Below, in pieces: positions 1 to 12,949 of a stretch of 64,000 nucleotides of DNA. Origin of the DNA: Hericium rajendrae (Eukaryota; Basidiomycota; Agaricomycetes; Russulales; Hericiaceae). A model generated the notes under the pieces. The model had not been told where the DNA came from. It saw nothing but the letters and a program-made list of their open reading frames with translations, and made no database searches. How positions within the stretch are numbered: position 1 is the first letter of the stretch; each line of letters opens with the position of its first letter. The stretch is taken from the NCBI GenBank assembly GCA_033439255.1, contig CM065882.1, positions 2,604,001 to 2,668,000 of the forward strand, read 5' to 3'. The translations under genes were made by a program, and so were the position numbers.

Positions 1-206
1 TAGGAACGACCATTTTTCCTCCTTACCGAGGTCCGGAACCCTAGGAACGACCGTTTTCTGCGAGAAATCAGCAAAGAAGGCGATCTGGAACCTACTATGG
101 TCTGAAGAATGACATATCCTTGCTGAAGCACACAGTTCTGCATCGTTACGAAGGACATTCATCTGAACCACAGAAATGGTAAGAATGGAAGCAACATGTG
201 TCTCGT

Positions 207-1117
207 CACCGAGATACAATAGGTCGATCAAGCAGCTCCTCGTGCACGTTAAAATGCCTACCAAACAACCAGAATCAGTCCCGCTTACAACACAGAAAAT
301 ATCAGGATAACTCACCTCTGAATCCGCCCAACACCCACGCACTCCCCTTCCCGTCCTCTTCCCACACAACGACCCACCGCCCAAGCACCTTTCCAGCCGC
401 ATCCGTCGTCTCCGCCACGGTCTCCTCCATTCCGGGACTCACCGCGCCCTTCTCCTCCTCCGGTAGCATGACATGCGCCGCAAGCTGCCAGCGGGCGAAC
501 GGGCGCGCTGTGTCCTCGAGGAACGCAGGATCGTACACGCGCGTGATGCGTGGCTGCAGCAGGACGTTCAGGCTGTGCAGCTCGAGGCCCGCGTTGTCGT
601 TGAGCACAGCGCTCGTGGGCGAGGCGGGCGTGGGCGGCAGGCGGCGCAGCGCGGTGACGTACGGCCGGCCACACCACGCGACCAGCGCAGTGGAGATGCC
701 GCTCGTGGCGAGCGCGATGCTGGCGAGGCCGAGGCGCGCAGTGAGCGGGAGGGAGGACTCGATGATGAAGATGAAGGGCGAGAGGACGAAGGAGAGCCCG
801 AGCGAGGAGAGGGAAAAGATCTTCAGGCGCTTGAAGGTGGGCGTGAGGGGCCCGATGTAGAGCAGAAGTGGGTCCGTGTCAGACTGCGAACTGAGTGATG
901 AGGTGGAGGCCGGAAGGGGTTCGGCGGAGGTGGAGAGAAGGCGCGCTGGCTGGTGGCTAGATCGGCGTCGCAAGTTGAGGGCATGCGTAGAGATGACGGC
1001 AATGGGATATGGCATGCCATGGCGCGCCTGGCGCGGTACGATGCGGTGCCATGCTTTCGTCGAAGATGAGTGAAGGAAGGATGGTCGATGTGCGGCAGAG
1101 AGCGGGAGTCGATGCAT
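207..1117 (-). CDS. TMEM70-like mitochondrial inner-membrane protein
   Basis: Looks like the fungal TMEM70/DUF1301 family, which in animals helps ATP synthase assembly in the mitochondrial inner membrane. The first ATG lies at 1117; an upstream in-frame TTG is not needed. The first 70 residues are rich in Arg, Ser and His and lack acidic residues, as in a mitochondrial presequence. Next come the family-typical LLYIGPLTPTFKRLK, two hydrophobic spans (SLSSLGLSFVLSPFIFII and ARLGLASIALATSGIST) and a polar C-terminal domain. The main exon ends near 303 at a good donor (GTGAGT). A second exon ends at a TGA at 207-209 and encodes HFNVHEELLDRPIVSR, which suits the family tail. The consensus donor and the acceptor at about 254 do not keep frame, so either a weaker donor is used or one base is wrong. 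Family assignment is from recall of the motif pattern. Confidence 0.7.
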
Positions 1118-2294
1118 GGTGGAAACCAAGAGCGACCTGTCCCGTCAGTCGATATACGCGTTTAAGAGTAGTTTTAAGCCGTAGCTATCGCGGCACACCG
1201 GCAGTTGACAAGTATGTTGCGATCCTTGTACAGATGACAGGAGGATTGCAAAGCAATCGGCCGGCAGTGACTCTGAGTGGACTCCTGGATCAGGCTGGAG
1301 CTGATATTTAGAAAAAGGACATAAATCAGCATAGATTTACGACCAAACGTCGTCAGACTCACGTCGGCTTTTGAGATGCACTTTGGCGACGTCCTCTCGA
1401 GTCCCGACGCTGTCGAGAATGAAGACTCCGAGGCGGCGACTCGGCCTTGGGCATCGCGACACGCAGGCTCCCGTGGACCGCTCGGGCCGCAACTCTTCAC
1501 GCTTTATTTGGCACCCACAAGCGCCCAGTTCTCAACTTTGACTTTGACCTTTGCGACACTTGCACTCAAACCGGATGCGTTAGCTCATCTGACAGCCCTG
1601 GCTCTTCGAATCCAGATCTAAAAGCGAATACTGACTTTCAGGATTTCCAGATTCATAGCATGCATTGCTTTTCAATCATGACCGACGCGCACGGTTACGT
1701 CGAGCGATCCGCCCAACCATCCTCCAGGGCTCCAGTCTTTAATGGAGCATCAGGCCGGAGATCTCAAGCAAACTCCCGGCCTCCACTTTTCTTGTCCCAT
1801 CGAGTAATTCGCCGACGCTTCCGTCACAGGCGCCGTGAATGATTCCTCGGCATCACCGCACGGGAAGCCCTCATGACATTTGTGGACCGGGACAAGCGCC
1901 TGCCACATCGCCCACCTCTCTATAGTGTCACCAGCGCGAAGGCGGCCTGAAGCAGCGAAGTACGCCTTGGGGCTTGGACGCCCGGCTATTAGGTATCAGG
2001 TCGCTGTGCACACCACCATCGCACCTATATCTATTGGCGGCTCCTGGGTTTGGTCGGATACCCATAAGATACCCCAGCTCTCCAGCGCCCTAGTTCATAC
2101 GATATAACGCATCCACATCTGACGGATTCATCTACTGCAGCCATCATAATCACCACAAGACCATCGACCCAAGATACCTATCATCATGTCGCGATGTGAG
2201 CTATTTCAGTTTCTCCCTGCATTGCTGGCACCTTCCGACCCTGCCTGCCCACCGTTCAGATTTCACCTCGCGTGGACCAAGCATCTCAAGTATA
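1118..2294. other. intergenic, no gene recognised
   Basis: Divergent promoter region between the TMEM70-like gene (-) and the membrane-protein gene (+). Short open frames occur on both strands, but none shows family motifs, a splice pattern or a convincing start. A TATA-like ATATAA sits near 2100. Confidence 0.5.
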
Positions 2295-3671
2295 ATGTAC
2301 GCCGAGCCCCAGCGCCCGCCGAACCCACGAATCCTCACGAACACGTCCACTTGCACGCCGCACCCCTTTGTATCGAGCACGAGCCCAGAGAGCATCCGAC
2401 GTCACTGGGGCGACGCGCGCGAGGTCGAAGTGACGATCAGCCGCGCGCAGTCGCCGGCGACGAAGGGCGTGGCGTTCAAGAAGGGCGAGGACGAGATGGG
2501 CGAGGCGGAGGACGACGGGGAGCAGATCAGGTTTCGAGCGCCGGTGAGAGGGCGTGAGGATTGTTTGTTTGATTTGTTGAAGCATGGCTGAATGTTGGGA
2601 TGTGCAGGGACTCAGGAGGAACAGGACAAAGAGGATGATACTGCTCGCAAGAAGGCAATGAAGGAGCTCGTGCAGAGCTGGATGGACAGGCTTCAACTCA
2701 TTTCTCTTATTGTGCGTATCACTTTCACGCCGTTCACTATGATTCCATCCGCCGGTGTGCCCTTGTGTGATGCGCTAGTCTCGCCCAGGTTGTCGCTTTC
2801 CTTTTCAGGATTCGGTATACCTGCCAGAGGAATCACCTCACGAATACCGGCGTTCCGATGTGGCGTCTTTTCCTTCATTGGTCGAGAGAAAGCGGAACTC
2901 CTCTCCATTTTGTGAATTGCGATGCTGATATTTGTTTGCCGTCCTTTATCAATGAAGACGACATTTTTTGCAGCTACGGAAGCACAACTACTGGGTAGCA
3001 CTACCCCACGGGTGACGGGCCTGTAAGCCGCACCCTCGTTGCTTCGAATGCAGGCCTTGTTGGCGCACTCGTTGTTCACGTCTTTGCTGGTACGTCACGA
3101 TTCTTCACACAAGGGATTCTCCATCGCTCACCGAGATCCACAGCCATCGTCTCCTTCCTCGCAGCCTTCGTGCTCATCCGCTACAAACTCAAGGAAGCCA
3201 CCGTAGCAGAGCTCACAGCCGAAGGCTTCCCCCTCGCCTCGCCGGGGGCCGCCGAAGCCCAACAGCCCCCTTCCGACTCTCGAGCCCCAAACCCACCCGC
3301 TCAGCCGCACGCCTTCACGCCCCGCGCCCGTCCCGAACGGCAAGCTCGAGGACCGCGAGAACACGAGCACGCTCAAAAACGCGTCTTCCGGCCTGCGCCG
3401 CCTCGAGCTCGACCTTCCACTCCCCCCGATCGTCGCGCGCAACCCGCACCTCGAGCAGGTCGGGCCGTTCCGATCGCGCCTCCCGCCGACGCACATGCTC
3501 GAGCGCGCGCATACGCTGTCCGTCGCGCTGTCCGTCGTCGGCTTCGTGCTTGCGATGCTTGGAATTGTATGCTATGCGTGGGCGGTACAGCCGCGCGCGG
3601 TGGGCGTCGTCGCGAGCGCGGGGACGGCCGTGGGCGTGTTTGGCGGCGTGGCGATGTTTTTTGATTTTTGA
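2295..3671 (+). CDS. four-segment membrane protein, unknown function
   Basis: I do not know a function; the pattern resembles a conserved basidiomycete transmembrane protein. Five exons are inferred: about 2295-2543, 2608-2711, 2958-3022, 3054-3089 and 3144-3671, all with GT..AG introns. Exon 1 is hydrophilic and acidic and starts MYAEPQRPPNP. Then come SWMDRLQLISLI and TTFFAATEAQLLG (segment 1), VSFLAAFVLIRYKLKEA (segment 2), a Pro-rich loop, then HLEQVGPFRSRLPPTHMLER followed by VALSVVGFVLAMLGIVCYAW and a last Gly/Val-rich segment ending AMFFDF. The frame that gives KLKEA is not the frame that gives the conserved HLEQVGPF block, so one base appears gained or lost between about 3190 and 3330. 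The last exon is very GC-rich. Membrane topology is inferred from hydrophobicity only. Confidence 0.6.
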
Positions 3672-4141
3672 AGCCTGCGCCTCTGGCGAAAGCGACGTGT
3701 AATCCCGTATACCTCTTATGATGATACCTTATATCCTGTGCTAATGTAACATGTTTCTCGCATCACGTTCTCCATGCTGGCGATTGTTCAATATCGACGG
3801 CATCAGGGATATAAAGGATCGAAGGTTTGCAATTGCTGTGACGTCGCGGATCGGGAACATGGACCTTATGACGATCCATCTGCATCAAGGGCCGAACATG
3901 ATCGACATGAGTCACTGCTCAGACCTCTCAATACTCTGCGATCGGGCTCAGCTGTGGTCCGGCACGCAAACATAGCCTCCCAGGTCGTCATCATGCAAAT
4001 TCCCATTGCCACTTCCAATACCAGCGTTGTGAGTCTATATGGGAAGTACGCCCGGTCGCCGCCGACCATGGATGTAGTCGGGCCTGATGAATCTGGCGGA
4101 GACAATAGGCTTGGAGGTAGCTTTGGTGGCTATAGGTGTGG

Positions 4142-5843
4142 CTATAGGCTGGGAGGTAGTTTCGGCAGGCTTGGAGGTAGTCCCGGTAGGCTCGGGGGCA
4201 GCGTCAACGGCCACGAAGGCAGCATTGATGGCACTGGAGGCAGCGTCAGCGGCCCCGGAGCCGCGTCGCCGGCCCCAGAGGCAGTGCTGGCAGGCGCAGA
4301 GGCAGTCTGGGCAGGCGCGGAGGCACTTTGGGCAGGCTCGGAGACAGAATCGGTCGAGTCGGAGGTCGAGTCGCCCGCCCGCAAAGCAGTCGTGAGATCT
4401 TCGAGCTTGTAAGAGGTGTTGTCTAGCACAAACCTGTCAGACGGGGTCACGCCGAGGAGAGCGAAACAGCACTCACTGACGGCCTCGGTGATATCGAAGA
4501 TCATTGCACCGCCGAACTGGCTGGCATAGGCACCCTTAGCTTGAGTGATATCCTTTGCTAGAGTCGCAGAGTCTACGAAGCCCTGCCCTGCCGCCTTTTT
4601 ATCGACGGCAGAACCAATGAAGACCTTCATGTTCTTGTTGAAAGAATGTGCGGCCAGATATTTCATCCTTTCGGGAGGTCAGAGTGATGCGAGATGAAAT
4701 CAACGAATAGCAATTTACCAGGCGTCGAGGCTCGAAGCATAACCCTGCACAGAGAAAAAGCATCATCAGCTGGACTCTGCAAGAACAAGTATGCACAAGA
4801 AATCCGTGCGAACCTGCGAATCCATATTACACGATGGGTTATTGTCTGCGGATGATCGTGTCAGGTAAAGCACAACATAGTCCATCGTGGAAGTACGTAC
4901 AGAACTGGACCCAAACTGCATCGATATCAGAGTTCTCGATAGCTTCGCCTACCATGTGGTCAGGGATGTTGAAACACTGCGGCGCGGCGGTAACGTAGAA
5001 CCTTCAAAGGCAAGTCGTCAGGTCAGCCCGCCGGACGGATCATCGCAAACTTACTTCTTCTGGCTGTTTTGAGAGTTTGAGCGAATGCGGTTGACGAAGT
5101 CCGCGATGAACTGGGGGCCGCCGATTTCAACGTCAAAATCGACGCTGTCCGACATGAGAGTTTGCTCCAAGACGACGAGATAGGTTAGTTATGGCTCACC
5201 CATCGAGGACAGCCGCACCTAGAGGCCGCGTCGAGCTACTACCGCCGAGGAACTCGTTCCAAACGGTATCGGCCAATTGCTGAGCTTGAGCCTGGCTTTG
5301 GAATCCGACTTTCTCGTCGCCAGTACCACCACCGAGACTCAACAAGACGGCTTTGCCTGCTGCTTGGCACTTTTGAATCTGGTCGGTCATGAACTGGCAC
5401 TGGGGTAGCGCCGTGCCTTGGAAGACGCCGTTACCGCTGGCACTGCAGAGCTATGGATTTTCTGTCAGATACGTGCGAGAACCCTAGAGTGACAGACGTA
5501 CATTGGCAAAATTGATCTCGGGCTGCCCGCCCGTGCCGTTGTAGACGTTCATAAACCCGGCCATGATGATGTCGACCGTGTCGTCCTGACAGTACTCGTC
5601 AAGTGATTTCTGGTCTCCAGAGGTATTTTGGCCCCAGTAACTGAAGAAAGGAGGTAAGTCGAAAGGGCAATATAAATGAGACATTGTCGTACGCTGCCAG
5701 CTGTGTACAGGGCGAAGTCAGGCAATGAACGATTAGAGAGCCGCATCACGTACATTGTCACTTCTGTCAAACGTGAACGTCCTCCCACTAGCAACAACAC
5801 TTCCGACGAAACCGATAAAGAGCGTGATTAAAGACAAATACAT
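4142..5843 (-). CDS. secreted GH18 class III-type chitinase
   Basis: Hydrolyses beta-1,4 links of chitin; probably extracellular or wall-associated. Nine exons (5754-5843, 5693-5700, 5502-5640, 5200-5450, 5055-5144, 4901-5001, 4814-4845, 4719-4744, 4142-4667) close to a 420-residue protein. A signal peptide starts MYLSLITLFIGFVG. Family marks in order: AAYWGQN, DTVDIIMAGF, KAVLLSLGGG and the catalytic DGVDFDVEIGG, with Glu169 as the acid/base. Later come FYVTAAPQC, DAVWVQFYNNPSC, FIGSA and GGAMIFD. The DxxDxDxE signature is complete, so activity is likely. Exon 2 is only 8 bases (CTGGCAGC) and is needed to make AAYWG in frame. The last 80 or so residues are a Ser/Ala then Pro/Leu low-complexity tail with LPPSLP-type repeats, probably a linker or wall anchor. 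Near 4455-4500 a very short intron in the last coding stretch cannot be excluded. Confidence 0.9.
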
Positions 5844-7024
5844 GATTCAAGCTTTTCTGACAACACCAGGTTGCAGGGGAAAACAAAGCGGCACCAGGCC
5901 TTAGCGAACAAATAAAGGACGAAGATGGATGAGGATCTCGACGAAATCCTGGCCAGACCAAGGACGACTGCTCTGCTTTTAAACGCAAGGACAGCCCTTA
6001 AGATCGAGTTTGGATGAATTTCCCTGACGATGGTTCAGGGATGTTTAAGGGTCTAGAAAGTATTCACCGTCTGTAGACAAAACGAACATCAGCGCTCGCA
6101 GGGTTCAGGACAGGTACCTGTGTGGGCGCTGCCTCAAATGATGAAGTGATGAAACAGGATGACAAAACCGAGAACAACCCTTGAAGGCACGGTTCTGAAC
6201 CTGCACCTGAGACAGCAGTCGTTAGTCGCCCATCCAACAATGGCGATGGCGACTGGTTGGAGGGTCGTCTACATGCCAAAGTTGTAAAAATCATCTTGTC
6301 AGAATATCATACCATCGTGATTCACGAGTCGGCGTCTCGGCCAGGAATTAGTGTTGCATCGAAACTTGATACGAACACAGAATCGCACAACGGACCGATC
6401 AACGACCAGTGCAGCGCCATCAGACTAAACGATGTTCGTCAGTCCTCAGTCGATATCCGGCACGACGGAAGGAGCGTACAAGATACCTTCCACGTTCGAA
6501 ACCATGCAATGTGCATGAACGGAACATGGATTACCCATTCTGCATCAGCAGAGGCGGCATGTGCAATACAAGTTGTTGATTCAAACCGGAGCTATTCATT
6601 AGCACAGCACGGTCCACGGCCTGATTGCGACGGTTGAAAGGAGGATGAGTTGAGCTGGCACCGTCTCGCTAATCATGTCTTCGCATTCTCAATGATAGCA
6701 GGAAAGGTCATGTAGCACTTCCTATGATCAGCGCGTTCAAGTGGTTATCCCGAAGATTGAGACCCATGCATTACAATAGAGAGTATACATCTGGAGTCGT
6801 GTGCGTCAGCGAGCATTCCGAAGGCAACAGAGATGATAGAATATCGTCAGTCTACGATATCAATGCTAAAACCCCATGGCAGTCCTTGGGACTGAGGCGG
6901 TCGTTGACCACGTGACATGCTATCGTTACAAGCATTTGGAAGAAGGACTCACAAATAAGTATGAGACGGCCAATGGTAAACTAAAGCGTAACAGAGCAAA
7001 GAACGACGGGTCGTTAGAAAAAGA
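5844..7024. other. chitinase promoter side and intergenic
   Basis: TTTAAAAG on the minus strand near 5975 could serve as a TATA-like element for the chitinase. An open frame at 6257-6637 (+) and a shorter one at 6724-6915 (+) have no recognisable motif or splice context, and I do not call them genes. Confidence 0.4.
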
Positions 7025-7832
7025 CTAGCGCTCCAGCGGTTGAAATCGTGTATAATGATGCTTCGTTGCTGCTTCCACGATTTCCTGAGTAGACTCCGGG
7101 AGGTCTTCAATGAACCTGCCTATTAGAGAATGCCATGAGCAGTGTCATACAAGTCAGCGGGCAAGGGCGCCGACCTGGAGATCCTTCAAAGAGGGCTAGG
7201 GCTGGGATTACCGTGTTTGGAGGGATGATAGTATTGTCTGCTATCTTGGCACAGTCCTTGATAATCGTGAACTTTCCCTGAGGAGAAATAATATCAGGGT
7301 AGGCCTTCATTAGGCAAAGAGTGCGATGTCCTCAACTGACAATGACGCAATTCTTGCCAATCTCAACGTGATTGCCAATGGTAGCTGCCTCAATCACTGA
7401 GCCGGCACCAATGTGAACGTGGTCACCAATCTTCATAGGGTAATAATTGAAGTTCCCTCGATATGTCTTGTACGGCGGTCTACGACGTGTACAGCTCAGC
7501 GAGCTGTCTCCAAGAAGACACCCGAAAACGTACCGCATGACACATCCCTCCCCTACGAGACAGTATCGTCCCAACGATATCACGACAGCATGACCGGGTC
7601 CTGTACGCTTCAAATCTCCTCGAATGATTGCACCGTTGGATATAATGGTCTTCCCGCCTAAAATGATGTTCTGAGGACCGGCGATGGTGGCACGGCGCGA
7701 TACTTTATTGCCTGTGTCCTTCGTTCAACATGTTGGATCGGGACGATGGCCACGAAACTTGTCATATGAGAACAAAGGTCTACGCACAGTTTCAATAATT
7801 TCAGCCTTGGGGTAAAAAATGGGTGATTCCAT
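7025..7832 (-). CDS. DCTN5: dynactin subunit 5 (p25)
   Basis: Pointed-end subunit of dynactin, which links dynein to cargo; cytoplasmic, nuclear-migration and endosome traffic role in fungi. Five exons (7788-7832, 7534-7718, 7341-7479, 7175-7277, 7025-7119) close to 188 residues, against 182 in the human protein. The start MESPIFYPKAEIIET is followed by GNKVSR, the ILGGKTIISNGAIIRGDL strand, RPPYKTY, MKIGDHVHIGAGSVIEAA, IGNHVEIGKNCVIV, KDCAKIADNTIIPPNTVIP and FIEDLPESTQE, all matching the left-handed beta-helix (hexapeptide repeat) layout of p25. Exon 2 begins with GACACAG after the acceptor at about 7719, the only choice that keeps the conserved GNKVSR in frame. The gene is intact. A retrocopy inserted about 75 bases upstream of its ATG now forms most of its upstream region. 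Confidence 0.93.
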
Positions 7833-7905
7833 GGAATATCGCACGATGGGAGTCTTATGATTGGGAGTGTAGAGACAGGCAGCGTTCGCAACCTTTTGCG
7901 CAACG

Positions 7906-7919
7906 GACCAAGACTCAGA
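7906..7919. repeat. left target-site duplication
   Basis: GACCAAGACTCAGA is repeated exactly at 8355-8368, directly after a 51-base A run. This is the arrangement left by target-primed reverse transcription. Confidence 0.8.
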
Positions 7920-8297
7920 TTCGGAGTGCAGCTTTTACAAACATCGCCAAGATTACCCCTGGATTCGTTCCCACCAGCCGGGCCTTCACAAGCCCAAGTC
8001 GGGAATCGCAAGGCAAGGGCAAAGGAAAAGCGGGACCATCGGCGCACGCCATGGATGAGATTTAGTTCTGTCCTATGACTACCTAGTTTCGGTCTGATTA
8101 TCCCCTCTCTCGATACACTTCTTGCATCTAACGATCAGCATACAGTCACACTTTCTGACCCAGTCATAAGGGCTTCATCAGTCCCAATGTCAATTAGGTC
8201 ACGTTTCATATTTACGTCTCCAGCTACCACTCCAGTAGGCTACTTGTGTACTTACCAAAGCGCCCCTGGCTAATTACCGGCGCTATACAAATACTAT

Positions 8298-8354
<57 letters not shown>
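7920..8354 (+). pseudogene. 5'-truncated processed retrocopy with poly(A) tail
   Basis: A segment of about 384 bases followed by 51 A residues lies exactly between two 14-base direct repeats. Its first part reads in one frame as the C-terminal end of a protein (TNIAKITPGFVPTSRAFTSP, then a Gly/Lys run, ending HAMDEI and a TAG at about 8063-8065). About 240 bases without a long reading frame follow before the A run, as a 3' UTR would. This looks like the 3' end of a spliced, polyadenylated mRNA copied into the genome. I cannot name the parent gene. It could instead be a SINE-like element; the coding-like start argues for an mRNA copy. It lies upstream of DCTN5 (-) and of a tRNA gene (+). Confidence 0.65.
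8304..8354 (+). repeat. 51-base poly(A) tract
   Basis: An uninterrupted A run at the 3' end of the retrocopy. Such a long pure run suggests a recent insertion, since A tracts shorten and mutate with time. Confidence 0.95.
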
Positions 8355-8356
<2 letters not shown>

Positions 8357-8368
8357 CCAAGACTCAGA
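8355..8368. repeat. right target-site duplication
   Basis: An exact second copy of GACCAAGACTCAGA, abutting the poly(A) tract and ending 47 bases before the tRNA gene. Confidence 0.8.
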
Positions 8369-8415
8369 GCGGGAGAACAACTAGATATATATTATCTGAT
8401 GATTAAAATCATAAC

Positions 8416-8516
8416 GCTTGGGTGGCTCAGTTGGTTAGAGCGCAGGTCTCATACGAGTATGAGTAATCTCAGATTACGTAATCCTGAGGTCATGAGTTCG
8501 ATCCTCATCCCGAGCA
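8416..8516 (+). tRNA. tRNA-Met (CAU), elongator, with intron
   Basis: The acceptor stem GCTTGGG pairs with CCCGAGC (one G.U), with discriminator A at 8516. The D arm contains GGCTCAGTTGGTTAGAGC. The anticodon loop is CTCATA-intron-A with anticodon CAU, and the intron of about 27 bases sits after position 37, the usual eukaryotic site. The variable loop is AGGTC and the T arm is ATGAG-TTCGATC-CTCAT. A and B box sequences for Pol III are present. The D and T arms look like an elongator rather than the initiator. One U.U mismatch closes the anticodon stem next to the loop. Confidence 0.93.
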
Positions 8517-8527
8517 TTTTCTTTTTT
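8517..8527 (+). terminator. Pol III terminator
   Basis: TTTTCTTTTTT directly follows the tRNA 3' end, a standard Pol III stop signal. Confidence 0.85.
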
Positions 8528-8889
8528 GGCTAATCTCACCATGGCCTGACTGGAACGTTGTCCACGGACTACGGGTGACAGCAGTATACTGACTGTGCTT
8601 TTTGTAGTGAAGCATCATAACACTATGGAATGTCCAAAATCCACCTGTGCGAGTCTCATTGCTCTAGCGGAATATCAACGAGTCTGAATTACCTCGGTTG
8701 TCGCTGGCGGCTGTGTGTTCACATCACTCCACAATGTTTTGCGACACAGCTACACCCCAAATGATGACGCCAACAAATACATATTGTAGATAACCATAAA
8801 TGTGAACTGCAGACAACAAAACCAAACCACAGATAATACGGTGACGTCGAATTCCCAGTCATCTACCTGCTTCAAGGAAGGAGTGAAAT

Positions 8890-10759
<1,870 letters not shown>

Positions 10760-10833
10760 GGTTGTTCCGCTGGAGAACTGGCAGAGCGAGGATACTCGAA
10801 GAGTACTACAGAGTTAGAGCTACATTCCTCAGC

Positions 10834-10841
10834 ATTTTATA
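10834..10841 (-). promoter_or_regulatory. TATA box of the manganese peroxidase gene
   Basis: TATAAAAT on the minus strand, about 75-85 bases before the ATG, is well placed for a core promoter. Confidence 0.6.
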
Positions 10842-12949
10842 CAGCACGGGTCCGATGATAAATACACGAAAACTAGCGGACCTCTCGCTCCTGGATGAAC
10901 ACAAGTCAATCCTGATGGCGAATGGAAACTGTCTCATTGTTCTGATCCAATGGTTACCTGCGTTTTTGCCAGCAGAATGTCGGGCAATGTGAATGAGTGA
11001 GAATGCCGACAAGCAGAATGTTCGACAAGTACCTGGATGCAATTTGCAAAGGGAAAGGGAACGGAGTAGCGGTAAAGACATACGTGTGAGGGCGGAGGCT
11101 GAGAAACCGCATCTACATTGAACAAGCAAATCAGAGACATTTCGATACACGGCCGTAACGATACAGAACCGTACCTCAGCATACATTCATCCATAGCTCG
11201 GCTGCTGCGTCGGGAGCGGAGGGCAGCTTCGTATTCCTTATAATATGCATGAAAAAGCAGCGGCGGAAGCTGGAAGACTTTCGAAACCATATATAATCAC
11301 TGGCATAGCAAGATAGTGGCGAATGTGTTAGTATAAATGGCACCAACGTCTTGCGATTGATCCATGTGCCGATTACTGCGAGTTTGTAACCGAAATAAAG
11401 GTAACCAACAGTTATTTTTGGTGATTCCGGTTCGTGAGGCAAGCCCCGGTGTGAGTTGGATCGTGAAACACACCCAGATTACTTGTTTGAAACCAGATCA
11501 TTGATTGGATCTCAGGTGGCCTTCAGATGGGACAGGATCCTAAAGAACACTGAATGACAATGCGAAGACGAGCTTTTTTGTCGCACATTACAGTAAAAAT
11601 GACGTCGTGTCGCCGGTGATTTTTCTTTCACGATCAGCGGGCGAATGTGACCTCGACGTATGATGGTGTCGACTTCTGCAACCTGACCGAGGAAGCTTGA
11701 GACAGGCAACGAAGAGCATTGAGACGCTCCGTCTAGCCTCACCACAGCAAACAAAGAGGTTCTACAAGCAAATCAGGGCTGTCATTATTTGACGGCGCAT
11801 CATGAGAACTATTTGTCTCTGGCAAAGGTCGAATCGCACTCCGATGCATCTGAAAGAGTACAATCATCCAATCGAAATGTATGTGTATGAAACATACCCT
11901 CAATGGAGTGCGTAGCGTGTTGATCCTGTCATCTGACAATGCGCATCAGTGTGGTCTGCGGTGACGGTAGAATGGTTACAGTAATTACGATATGCTGGTG
12001 CCAATTGTCAATGGTACTGTGTGCATCTGCAAAGGGCGAGATACCCAACCGGATCACGGGTAACGCTCATCTCGCGGTTCCTTGTGAAAGGAGCATTGGC
12101 GACCCAATGTCCTCGTCCCCGTGGGTAGTGACGCCTGCCTACCAGAAACCCAAAAGTGTACCTCTGACAAGGTCACAGGATCAGTTGCGAACCCGAACTC
12201 ATGCCAGTCTTCTGCAGCGGGATACATGCCCAACCGACCGAGAGTTGACGCCTCGGTTGCTTGCTTCTGGAAGTATTTGCTCAAAGATATAAATACCCAT
12301 GCATGTGCGTGAGCAGCGCATGCGGTGCGCGGAGATCTGCTGTGAATCTCTGGACCGATCAGCCCTACCTTGTGGGTTCATTCCCACTAAACCTCGCACC
12401 TCATGCGTACACGCGCACATTGTGGATATCGTGTCCTCTCAGGGAAACGACTTGCCGAATAAGGTCTGCGTGTGAGAATGGAAAAAGAGGAGAGCAAATC
12501 ATGTAGCATTCGAAAACCTTCGCGCAATGAGAGTCTGGAGCTATCGCACTCAGGAGTTTAAAAAATCCCGTAGAGCGACATAAAGGTTTCCTGCTGCTAG
12601 TACATAGTGGGCGCCAGAATCCGCGGTAACAAGAAACTTATGCGGCCTTCAGAATCTGTTGAGTCCGGCATGAAGCGCTATCGAAATTCGAAGTCCTTGA
12701 TCGAGCGAGAGCCACCGTAATTCTTGACTAGCATGCTTGAGCAGTATGATATGTCCCGCCGCGGCACTATGAGCGATCGGATAAAGGACAGCATCAGACG
12801 AGGGGACACGCGCGTATATTCAGGTACACGGTCAATGGTCGATGGTACGTGACGCGGGGGAAGCCGAGAGGAGTCGATCTGTTCACAGTCCAAGCATCTC
12901 TGTCGAGAGGGTCAATGTGGACCCTTATCTGCTTGAAGACGGCAGGTGC
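10842..12949. other. peroxidase upstream region, no gene recognised
   Basis: About 2.1 kb upstream of mnp. Open frames on both strands are short and lack motifs or splice continuity. It may hold regulatory sites, but I did not find convincing metal- or heat-response elements by eye. Confidence 0.4.

Noticed and set aside
198-860. 220-codon + strand frame over the TMEM70-like gene
   Set aside because: It begins with GTG, is Ser/Arg-rich without motifs, and is antisense to a frame with a presequence, membrane spans and family motifs.
6257-6637. 126-codon + frame between the chitinase and dynactin genes
   Set aside because: Starts within motif-free intergenic DNA, with no signal, domain or splice support.
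8304-8354. Poly(A) run as an ordinary microsatellite
   Set aside because: Its exact position between coding-like 3' sequence and a matching 14-base direct repeat is better explained by retroposition.
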